A DNA stretch of 64,000 nucleotides from Nonomuraea africana. Lineage in GTDB: Bacteria; Actinomycetota; Actinomycetes; Streptosporangiales; Streptosporangiaceae. The translations under genes were made by a program, and so were the position numbers. A model generated the notes under the pieces. It did no database searches and had not been told where the DNA came from. It saw only the letters and a program-made list of their open reading frames with translations. The stretch is taken from the NCBI RefSeq assembly GCF_014873535.1, contig NZ_JADBEF010000001.1, positions 496,001-560,000 on the forward strand, given 5' to 3'. This document shows positions 52,640 through 59,822 of the stretch, one piece after another; within the stretch, counting starts at the first letter, position 1; each line of letters begins with the position of its first letter.

Positions 52640-53371
52640 ATGGCCGCGCGCTATGAACACATCGCCGCTGAGCTGCGCGACGAGATTCTCGCCGGGGTGC
52701 ATCCCGTCGGGTCGACGTTGCCCTCGGAGGCCGAGCTCGCTGCGCGCTACTCCGCCGCCAGGGGCACCGTACGGCAGGCGGTGGCCGTACTGGCCGCGGA
52801 AGGTCTGGTCGGCTCGCGCCAGGGGGCCAGGCGCATCGTGCTGGGCGGTGAGCGCAGCCAGAGCTTCGCCGAGTTGCACAGCTTCGCCCAATGGGCCAGA
52901 TCCAAGGGCCACAGGGTGGGCGGCAAGGTGCTCGGCCAGCGCCGCCGTAGGGCGGGGCCCGCCGAGCTGGTGCGGCTCGGCACACCCGACGTGCTGGAGG
53001 TCCTGAGGCTGCGCACGCTGGAGGACGAGCCGGTGCTCCTGGAGCGGACCGTCTACGCCTCGTGGATCGCAGGCGCGGTCGAGGCGCTGCCGCCCGACTG
53101 CGTCTCCGTCACCCAGGGGCTCTACGACAGCGTCGGGCTCGTCTTCGCGTACGGCGAGCACCTCATCGACGCGGTCGCGGCGGGCAGCGAGGACGCCCGC
53201 CTGCTGGGCGTGCGGAGGGGCAGCCCGCTCCTGCGCCAGCGCAGGGTCACCACCACCCAGGAGGGGCGGCCCGTGGAGTGGTCGGACGACCGCTACCGGG
53301 CGGGCAGCGTCGCCTTCAGCATCCGCAACTCGATCGGCGCGAACCCGCTCACCCGGCTTGCGCTCTCATAG
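52640..53371 (+). CDS. GntR-family regulator (HutC/UTRA subfamily)
   Basis: 243 residues, ATG 52640. N-terminal winged HTH ('YEHIAAELRDEILAGVHPVG', 'TLPSEAELAARYSAARGTVR', 'QAVAVLAAEGLVGSRQGARR') and a C-terminal UTRA ligand domain ('LEVLRLRTLEDEPVLLERTV', 'GSPLLRQRRVTTTQEGRPVE', 'WSDDRYRAGSVAFSIRNS'). It most likely controls the divergent ABC importer/HAD operon in response to the imported compound. Confidence 0.9.
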   Translation: MAARYEHIAAELRDEILAGVHPVGSTLPSEAELAARYSAARGTVRQAVAVLAAEGLVGSRQGARRIVLGGERSQSFAELHSFAQWARSKGHRVGGKVLGQRRRRAGPAELVRLGTPDVLEVLRLRTLEDEPVLLERTVYASWIAGAVEALPPDCVSVTQGLYDSVGLVFAYGEHLIDAVAAGSEDARLLGVRRGSPLLRQRRVTTTQEGRPVEWSDDRYRAGSVAFSIRNSIGANPLTRLALS

Positions 53372-53373
53372 CT

Positions 53374-53389
53374 TCGAACATATGCTCGA
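53374..53389. promoter_or_regulatory. LexA (SOS) box
   Basis: TCGAAC-atat-GCTCGA matches the actinobacterial SOS consensus TCGAAC(N4)GTTCGA with one mismatch, and the symmetry extends to CTTCGA...TCGAAG. Located 66 bases upstream of the DUF6504-dnaE2 pair. Confidence 0.75.
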
Positions 53390-53454
53390 AGTAACACCCG
53401 ACTTCCCCCGGGTGGCTCAGTAACGGACCCAGAGCCACGGGGAGAAGAAGCGTC

Positions 53455-53721
53455 TTGAGCAGACTCTACGGCGATCCCATAGAGGTGTGGACCAGGGAGG
53501 GCCAGCCGACCCAGTTCGTCTGGCGCGACCGGCTCTACCTCGTCCGCCGCGTCCTCGACCAGTGGGTGGTGGCCCGCGAATGGTGGAAGACCCGCGAGGG
53601 CGATCCCGGCGAGCGCCAGTTCTGGCGCGTCGAGGCCAGCCCCGGGCGTGACTTCGGCTCCTACGAGCTGCGCTTCGACACCGCCAGCGAGGGCTGGCTG
53701 CTGCTGAGGGCGTGGGACTGA
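53455..53721 (+). CDS. DUF6504 family protein (mutasome-associated)
   Basis: 88 residues, TTG start 53455 with RBS 'ggggagaag'. Compact, Trp-rich, strand-forming: 'LYGDPIEVWTREGQPTQFVW', 'RLYLVRRVLDQWVVAREWW', 'GSYELRFDTASEGWLLLRAW'. Small proteins of this type commonly sit between imuB and dnaE2 in actinobacteria. Here it overlaps dnaE2 by one base (TGATG) and follows the SOS box, so it is probably part of the damage-induced mutagenesis unit. The biochemical role is unknown. Confidence 0.8.
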   Translation: MSRLYGDPIEVWTREGQPTQFVWRDRLYLVRRVLDQWVVAREWWKTREGDPGERQFWRVEASPGRDFGSYELRFDTASEGWLLLRAWD

Positions 53722-56700
53722 TGACCTCCTTCCCGCACCTGCACGTGAGCTCCGCCTACTCGATGCGGTACGGCACCGCCTTCCCCGACGCCCTGGCACG
53801 GCGGGCGGCCGAGCACGGGATGGACATCCTCGCGCTGACCGACCGCGACGGGCTCTACGGGGCGCTCAAGCACGCCCAGGCGTGCGCCGACGCGGGGATC
53901 TCGCCGGTGTTCGGCGTCGACTTCGTCCTCGACTCCGCGGAGGACGGGTTCCTCCCGTCGTTTTCGGGCGACGCTTACGGGCCGCTCTCCGGCACCGCCC
54001 GTCCCATCCCTCACCCGTCCGGTGGCCGCTCCGGCGGCCGCTCCGGTGGCCGCGGCCCTTCCGGCGGTCGCGGGCCGGTCTCCGGTCCGCGGGAGGCGCG
54101 CCCGCGGACCGGTCCCGACGCCGAGGACAGGGTCACCGTGCTGGCCCGCTCCGGCGGCTGGTCCCAGCTGTGCCGCCTGGTCACCGCCGCCCACTACGCG
54201 GGCGCCCGGGGCGAGCCCGGCGTCACCCGCGAGCTGGTCGCCGCATGGGCTGCGGGCTCCTCGGGCCCGAGCTCCCTCGATCACCTGGGCCCGACGCCCG
54301 CTGCCGCCATCTCGCGCGACCTCGCAACTTCGCAAACGCCCGGTGCCCCCATCTCGCGACCCCCCACAAGACCCCAGCCCCCGCAGACGGGACGCTCGGG
54401 TGAAAGGGGAGGGGGCTCCCGAGGATCCGAAAGCGGGTTCGGCCCCGACGACGGGCTGGTCGTGCTGCTCGGGCCTAGGTCCGACGTCGGCCGCGCGATG
54501 GCGGCCAGGCGCGACGAGCACGCCAGGACACTGCTGGGCCGCTGGCGCTCCCAGGTGCCCGGCGTCGTGATCGAGCTGGTCGACCAGTACGGCTACCGCG
54601 ACGCCACCACGGCCGTCCGCCTGCTCGCCCTGGCCGAGGAGTTCGGCGTGCCCGCCGTCCTCACGAACGCCGCCAGGTACCTCGACCCCGGCGACCACCA
54701 GACGGGCGACGTGCTCGACGCCGCCCGCCAGCTCGTCCCGCTGCACCCCAGGCACCTCGACAGGACCACCTCCCACGCCTACCTCAAGAGCACCGACGAG
54801 ATGGGCAGGGTCGCCCACAAGATCTGCGGCGGCGACCAGGCGAGGGCGAACCGGCTCCTGCACACCACGCGGGCCCTCGCCGAGGCGTGCGTGATCGAGC
54901 CGAAGGAGCTGCTGGCCCTGCGCAACGACCCGCCCGCCCTGCACCTGCCCGAGATCGGCCGCGACCCCGTGCCGCTGCTGCGCAACCGCTGCGAGGACGG
55001 CCTCCACGACAGGGGCCTGCGCGGCGACAGGGCGGCCCGCCAGCGGCTCGAAGCCGAGCTGGCCATCATCGAGAAGAAGCAGCTGTCCGGATACTTCATG
55101 GCCGTCGTCGGCATCACCGACCGGATCAGGCACATGGGCATCCGCTGCGCCATCCGCGGCTCCGGCGCGGGCAGCCTGGTCAACTACCTCATCGGCATCG
55201 GCGAGGTGAACCCGCTGCACCACGGCCTGCTCATGGAGCGGTTCCTGTCCGAGGGCCGCATCGGCCTGCCCGACATCGACGTCGACGTCGAATCCGCCCG
55301 CCGCCTCGACTGCTACAGGGCGATCTACGACATGTACGGCGAGTCGCGCGTGGCCTGCGTCTCCATGATGGAGACCTACCGCGCCCGCAGCGCCCTGCGC
55401 GACGTGGGCGCCGCGATGGGCCTGCCGCCGCACGAGGTCGACGCGATCGCCAAGGCGTTCCCGCACATCCGCGCCCGCCAGATCACCGCCTCGCTGAGGG
55501 ACCTGCCCGAGCTGCGCGAGAGCAGGCTCGACGACGCGGGTCTCGGCAGGGTGTTCCAGCTGGCCGAGCGGCTCGACGGACTGCCCAGGCACATCGCGCT
55601 GCACCCGTGCGGGGTGCTGGTCGGCAACGCGACGTTGCGCGACCGCACCCCGGTGGAGCGCAGCGCGCTCGACTTCCCGATGTCGCAGTTCGACAAGGAC
55701 GACGTGGAGGAGGCTGGGCTTCTCAAGCTCGACGTGCTCGGCGTGCGCATGCAGTCGGCGATGGCCTATACGCTGACCGAGATCAAGCGGGTCGACGACG
55801 TCGACATCGAACTCGACGCGGTGGCCCAGGACGACGACGACACCTACGACATGATCTGCGCCAGCCGTACGCTCGGGTGCTTCCAGATCGAGTCGCCGGG
55901 CCAGCGCGAGCTGGTCGCCAAGCTCGAGCCCCGCACGATGGACGACCTGATCGTCGACATCTCGCTGTTCAGGCCGGGGCCCGTCAACTCCGACATGGTC
56001 ACGCCGTACCTGGAGTCCCGGCACGGCTGGCGGGCCGCCTCCTACCCGCACCCGAGCCTGCGCTCCGCCCTCGCCGAGACCAACGGGGTGGTCGTCTTCC
56101 ACGAGCAGGTCCTGAAGATCATCGACATCATGACGGGCGCGGGGCTGTCCGAGGCGGAGAAGGTGCGGCGCAGCCTCAGCCATCCCGCGGGACGCGAGGT
56201 CGCACGGGAGTGGTTCTTCGCCAACGTGCGTCCGATCTACGACCAGGCGACGGTCGCGCGCGCCTGGGAGGTGCTCGACGCCTTCGGGGCGTTCGGCTTC
56301 TGCAAGGCGCACGCGGCGGCGTTCGCGCTGCCCACCTACCAGTCGGCCTGGCTCAAGCGGCACCACGCGGCCGCCTTCTTCGCCGGGGTGCTCACCCACG
56401 AGCCCGGCATGTACCCGCAGCGGGTGATCATCGACGAGGCCCGGCAGTGCGGGGTCGTCATCCTCCCCCTGGACGTGAACAAGTCCGCCAGGAACTGGAC
56501 CGTCGAGCGGGTCGGCCCCGTGCCGCTGCGCCTCACCGTGCGTCCCTCCGACCTGGAGCCGTCCTCTTCGGGCGAAGCGGACGACTACCGGCGGCGGGTG
56601 CGCGACTTCAGGGCGGAGGAGCTCGGTCGCGGGTACGGCCTGCGCGTGCCGTTCTCCGCGGTGAAGGGGGTGAGCGAGGCGGAGGTCGACCGGATGGTGG

Positions 56701-57662
56701 CGGGACAGCCCTACACCTCGCTGGCCGACTTCTGGGATCGGGCCAGGCCTTCGCGCCCGATCATCGAACGGCTGGTCCAGGTGGGCGGCTTCGACGCGCT
56801 CCACTCGCTGCGGCCGGGAGGGGACCGCTGGCGTCAGGGGGAGCTGACCAGGCGCGACCTGATCGCTCAGGTGGGCGTGCTTGAACGCGCCTCGGGCTCG
56901 GGCGTCAAGGCGGGATCCCGCCCCCGCAAGGGCTACACGGGAGAGCGTCCTCCCGGATCGCGAGCGACGACGGCCCCGGCGGACGAGCCGCCGGCCGTGC
57001 AGCTGCCCCTGGGGTTCGCCGAACGGATCGAGCCGGGCGAGCTGCCCGAGATGACCGAGACCGAGATGGTCGAGGCGGAGCTGGAGATCCTCGGCATGGA
57101 CATCAGCCGCCACGTCATCAGCTTCCACGACGAGCTGCTCGACGCCCTCGGAGTGGTACGTTCCAGAGATCTCCTGGCTCAGCGCAACGGGGCGGAGGTG
57201 CTCGTGGCGGGCGTCAAGGTGGCCACCCAGACCCCCGCGGTCCGCTCGGGGCAGCGCGTCATCTTCACCACCCTCGACGACTCCACGGGCCCCGTCGACC
57301 TGACCTTCTTCGAGTCGGTGCAGGGCAGGTGCGCCTCGACGGTGTTCGGGTCGTGGCTGATGGTCGCCAGGGGAGTGATCCGCCGCACCGGCACCCGCGC
57401 GGTCTCCATGCGCGCCGTCGACTGCTGGAACCTCGTGGACCTCGACACCGTCTGGCGCAGAGACGGCCTGGACGCGGTCCTCGCCCTCCTCGACCGCCGC
57501 GAGCGTGACGCCGAGGGTGTCGGCGGGCGCGCGATCGAGTACGCCAACGGCTTCCGCATCTCGCCCTACTCCGACATCGGCCCCACTCCAGGCGTCGTCA
57601 CCCCGCCTCGCAAGCTCTGGCACGCCAGCCAGGGCAGCTCAGGCCCCACCCAGGCGGCCTGA
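53721..57662 (+). CDS. dnaE2: Error-prone DNA polymerase III alpha subunit (DnaE2/ImuC)
   Basis: 1313 residues from ATG 53721. N-terminal PHP domain ('HLHVSSAYSMRYGTAFPDAL', 'MDILALTDRDGLYGALKHA'), C-family polymerase palm with 'CAIRGSGAGSLVNYLIGIGE', the catalytic 'GLPDIDVDVE', 'GLLKLDVLGVRMQSAMAYTL' and 'VDISLFRPGPVNSDMVTPYL', helix-hairpin-helix region and C-terminal OB fold ('VLVAGVKVATQTPAVRSG'). It lacks the long C-terminal tail of replicative DnaE1. Two low-complexity insertions, about residues 90-135 (Gly-Gly-Arg-Ser repeats) and 180-242 (Pro/Ser/Thr/Arg), interrupt the PHP-proximal region. Performs translesion synthesis after DNA damage. No imuA or imuB is adjacent. Confidence 0.95.
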   Translation: MTSFPHLHVSSAYSMRYGTAFPDALARRAAEHGMDILALTDRDGLYGALKHAQACADAGISPVFGVDFVLDSAEDGFLPSFSGDAYGPLSGTARPIPHPSGGRSGGRSGGRGPSGGRGPVSGPREARPRTGPDAEDRVTVLARSGGWSQLCRLVTAAHYAGARGEPGVTRELVAAWAAGSSGPSSLDHLGPTPAAAISRDLATSQTPGAPISRPPTRPQPPQTGRSGERGGGSRGSESGFGPDDGLVVLLGPRSDVGRAMAARRDEHARTLLGRWRSQVPGVVIELVDQYGYRDATTAVRLLALAEEFGVPAVLTNAARYLDPGDHQTGDVLDAARQLVPLHPRHLDRTTSHAYLKSTDEMGRVAHKICGGDQARANRLLHTTRALAEACVIEPKELLALRNDPPALHLPEIGRDPVPLLRNRCEDGLHDRGLRGDRAARQRLEAELAIIEKKQLSGYFMAVVGITDRIRHMGIRCAIRGSGAGSLVNYLIGIGEVNPLHHGLLMERFLSEGRIGLPDIDVDVESARRLDCYRAIYDMYGESRVACVSMMETYRARSALRDVGAAMGLPPHEVDAIAKAFPHIRARQITASLRDLPELRESRLDDAGLGRVFQLAERLDGLPRHIALHPCGVLVGNATLRDRTPVERSALDFPMSQFDKDDVEEAGLLKLDVLGVRMQSAMAYTLTEIKRVDDVDIELDAVAQDDDDTYDMICASRTLGCFQIESPGQRELVAKLEPRTMDDLIVDISLFRPGPVNSDMVTPYLESRHGWRAASYPHPSLRSALAETNGVVVFHEQVLKIIDIMTGAGLSEAEKVRRSLSHPAGREVAREWFFANVRPIYDQATVARAWEVLDAFGAFGFCKAHAAAFALPTYQSAWLKRHHAAAFFAGVLTHEPGMYPQRVIIDEARQCGVVILPLDVNKSARNWTVERVGPVPLRLTVRPSDLEPSSSGEADDYRRRVRDFRAEELGRGYGLRVPFSAVKGVSEAEVDRMVAGQPYTSLADFWDRARPSRPIIERLVQVGGFDALHSLRPGGDRWRQGELTRRDLIAQVGVLERASGSGVKAGSRPRKGYTGERPPGSRATTAPADEPPAVQLPLGFAERIEPGELPEMTETEMVEAELEILGMDISRHVISFHDELLDALGVVRSRDLLAQRNGAEVLVAGVKVATQTPAVRSGQRVIFTTLDDSTGPVDLTFFESVQGRCASTVFGSWLMVARGVIRRTGTRAVSMRAVDCWNLVDLDTVWRRDGLDAVLALLDRRERDAEGVGGRAIEYANGFRISPYSDIGPTPGVVTPPRKLWHASQGSSGPTQAA

Positions 57663-57675
57663 GCGCCGAAGGCGC
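57663..57675. terminator. Short hairpin between convergent genes
   Basis: GCGCC-gaa-GGCGC immediately after the dnaE2 stop and before the convergent DUF4328 gene. Small, no T-run; may serve both directions. Confidence 0.35.
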
Positions 57676-57690
57676 GCCCTCCGGCGGGGG

Positions 57691-58329
57691 TCAGGCCGCC
57701 TGGGCCAGCGAGCGGGGGCGGGCGGGGGCGGTCTGGATGCGGGTGATCTCGCGGACCGTGCAGGCGCACAGCAGTGCCGCCACCGCCGCCGCCCCCAGCT
57801 CGAGCCCGCTCAGCCCTGTCAGGTCGCCCGTCGAGTCGCGCAGCGGCAGCCGTACCGCCACCAGCGCCACCGCCGTCAGCCAGCTCAGCCACCACGCGCT
57901 GACCAGGGCGAGCCAGCGTCCCCTCCGGTCGTACGGCGGGCGGGCCCCCTTCCACACCTCGTCCACCAGCATGACGGGCGCGACCAGGTTGATCCCGGGC
58001 AGCAGCCACGCCGCCAGCACGGGCCCCGAGGGGTTGGCGGCCTTGTTGGCGCGGCGCGCCCTGACCAGCCAGGTCAGGTAGGCGACCCCGGCCGTGACCG
58101 TGGTGACCACGGCCGCCAGCATCAGCACGGCGAACAGGGTGACGGCGTCGACCACGGCCTCCGCGCCGGGGGAGCGCGGGTCGCCGCCGAGGATGACGAT
58201 CTCGGCGGCCAGGCGCCTGCCGCGTATCTCCTCGAAGGCCACCAGGGCGGTCATGGCGGCGAGCTGCGCTGACAGGGCCAGGTAAACGGCCGAAGCCGAC
58301 CGTTTCGCTACGGAAGGGGTAAGGCGCAC
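57691..58329 (-). CDS. DUF4328-type membrane protein
   Basis: 212 residues, GTG 58329 with RBS 'ggggagaga'. Four or five transmembrane helices. Characteristic middle 'VAYLTWLVRARRANKAANPS' and 'GPVLAAWLLPGINLVAPVML', then 'VDEVWKGARPPYDRRGRWLA', which match the DUF4328 pattern (FxxWxxRxxxN, PGxNLxxP, exxW). Function unknown. Convergent with dnaE2. Confidence 0.8.
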   Translation of the reverse strand: MRLTPSVAKRSASAVYLALSAQLAAMTALVAFEEIRGRRLAAEIVILGGDPRSPGAEAVVDAVTLFAVLMLAAVVTTVTAGVAYLTWLVRARRANKAANPSGPVLAAWLLPGINLVAPVMLVDEVWKGARPPYDRRGRWLALVSAWWLSWLTAVALVAVRLPLRDSTGDLTGLSGLELGAAAVAALLCACTVREITRIQTAPARPRSLAQAA

Positions 58330-58395
58330 GAATCTCTCCCCCCGGGCATGCGCTGAGGTTCTGATTCACATGTATCCCGCCCGCCCCTCCGTTAA

Positions 58396-59046
58396 TCAGC
58401 TCACCACGCCGGACTCCCACGCCCATGCTGCGATTTCCACCCGATTCCTCGCCCCGAGTTTGGCCATGATGCTGCCGATATGGGTTTTGACGGTGGAAAG
58501 GGAGACAAAGAGCTCGGCTGCCACCTCCTGGTTGGTCCTGCCCCTGGCGACCAGGCGCGCGACGTCGAGCTCCCGCTCGGTCAGCGGGTCCTTCGGCGGT
58601 CTGACGGCTCCGGCGGCGGGCTGGGCCAGCTGCTGCAGCAGCCGTACGGTCACCGAGGGCGAGACCAGCGCGTCACCGGCGGCGGCCGCCCTGACGGCCT
58701 CCAGCAGCAGCGTCGGGCCGCTGTCCTTGAGCAGGAAGCCGGTGGCGCCGGACCGGAGCGCGCCGTAGACGTATTCATCGAGGTCGAAGGTGGTGACGAT
58801 CACCACGCGCATGGGGTTCTCGACGCCGGGGCCCGCCAGGATCCTGGTCACCTCCAGGCCGTCCAGCTTGGGCATCCTGATGTCGAGCAGGCACACGTCG
58901 GGCCGCAACCGCCTGGCCGCCTCCACCGCGTCGGCCCCGTCGGCCACGGCGGCGACCACGTCCATGTCGGGTTGGGCGTCGAGAATCATCTGGAAGCCCG
59001 TCCGCACCAGTTCCTGGTCGTCGGCGATGAGCACACGAATCGTCAC
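58396..59046 (-). CDS. NarL/LuxR-type response regulator (orphan)
   Basis: 216 residues from GTG 59046. Receiver domain with acidic pocket D9/D10, phosphoacceptor Asp55 in 'VCLLDIRMPKLDG', Thr in 'VIVTTFDLDEYVY' and Lys in 'GFLLKDSGP'. LuxR HTH at the C-terminus: 'LTERELDVARLVARGRTNQE' and 'LFVSLSTVKTHIGSIMAKL'. No histidine kinase gene adjoins it. It is divergent from an ABC exporter pair with a perfect palindrome in the shared 98-base region, so it may control that pair and itself. Confidence 0.92.
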   Translation of the reverse strand: MTIRVLIADDQELVRTGFQMILDAQPDMDVVAAVADGADAVEAARRLRPDVCLLDIRMPKLDGLEVTRILAGPGVENPMRVVIVTTFDLDEYVYGALRSGATGFLLKDSGPTLLLEAVRAAAAGDALVSPSVTVRLLQQLAQPAAGAVRPPKDPLTERELDVARLVARGRTNQEVAAELFVSLSTVKTHIGSIMAKLGARNRVEIAAWAWESGVVS

Positions 59047-59069
59047 AGCGGTAAGCCTAATCACGGGAG

Positions 59070-59087
59070 ATCGGCCGATCGGCCGAT
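59070..59087. promoter_or_regulatory. Perfect 18-bp palindrome in the divergent promoter region
   Basis: ATCGGCCGATCGGCCGAT is its own reverse complement and is followed by another 'gccgatcgga' and 'cggccgatcc' half-repeats up to 59118. Probable operator array for the divergent response regulator or another regulator of the exporter. Confidence 0.5.
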
Positions 59088-59144
59088 GCCGATCGGACGC
59101 ACGGCCGATCCGGGACCCCGGCCCCGCGCGACAAGGTCGTCCCC

Positions 59145-59822
59145 ATGAACGACGTACTCGCGGGACACGCGCTGGCCAAGCGCTTCGGCCAGACGGTGGC
59201 ACTGAACGGTGTGGACATCTCCATCAGGGCGGGGGAGGCGGTGGCGATCATGGGACCGAGCGGTTCGGGCAAGTCCACGCTGCTGCACTGCCTGGCCGGG
59301 ATCATGAAGCCGGACGCGGGGGAGGTGCACCTGCTCGGCCAGCGCATCGACACGATGAAGGAGCGCGAGCGCAGCGCGCTGCGCAGGACCAGGTTCGGGT
59401 TCGTCTTCCAGTTCGGCCAGCTGCTGCCCGAGCTGCCCGCCGAGGAGAACGTGGCGCTGCCCCTCATGCTCGGCAACGTCTCGCGGCCGGACGCCGTGCG
59501 GCAGGCCAGGCAGTGGTTCGCCCCGCTGGGCCTGGGAGGCATGGAGGGCCGCAGGCCGGGCGAGCTGTCGGGCGGTCAGGCGCAGCGGGTGGCGATCGCC
59601 AGGGCGCTGGTGACCAAGCCCGCCGTGGTGTTCGCCGACGAGCCGACGGGCGCGCTCGACCAGAGCACCGGCCACGACACGATGCGCCTGCTGGTGGAGG
59701 CGACCAAGCACAACGGCGCCTCGCTGATCGTGGTCACCCACGACCCGGGCGTGGCCGGTTGGTGCGACCGCACGGTCGAGGTCCGCGACGGCAACCTGCT
59801 GCACAGCGCGGTGAGCCAGTGA
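59145..59822 (+). CDS. ABC exporter ATPase (LolD/MacB type)
   Basis: 225 residues: Walker A 'GPSGSGKSTLLHCLAGI', Q-loop 'FVFQFGQLLPELPAEENVAL', signature '[15 protein letters not shown]', Walker B 'VVFADEPTGALDQSTG', H-loop 'VVTHDPG'. The small size and 'DEPTGALD' are typical of FtsX/MacB-type systems. The stop overlaps the permease start (GTGA). Substrate may be a peptide, antibiotic or lipid; not determinable. Confidence 0.92.
   Translation: MNDVLAGHALAKRFGQTVALNGVDISIRAGEAVAIMGPSGSGKSTLLHCLAGIMKPDAGEVHLLGQRIDTMKERERSALRRTRFGFVFQFGQLLPELPAEENVALPLMLGNVSRPDAVRQARQWFAPLGLGGMEGRRPGELSGGQAQRVAIARALVTKPAVVFADEPTGALDQSTGHDTMRLLVEATKHNGASLIVVTHDPGVAGWCDRTVEVRDGNLLHSAVSQ

Noticed and set aside
54000..54080. 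Tandem repeat array in dnaE2
   Set aside because: Short degenerate coding repeats for Gly/Arg/Ser, not a CRISPR or satellite; handled as a low-complexity insertion.
53661..57623. 1,320-residue minus-strand frame opposite dnaE2
   Set aside because: Third-position GC shadow; dnaE2 on the plus strand has all polymerase motifs.
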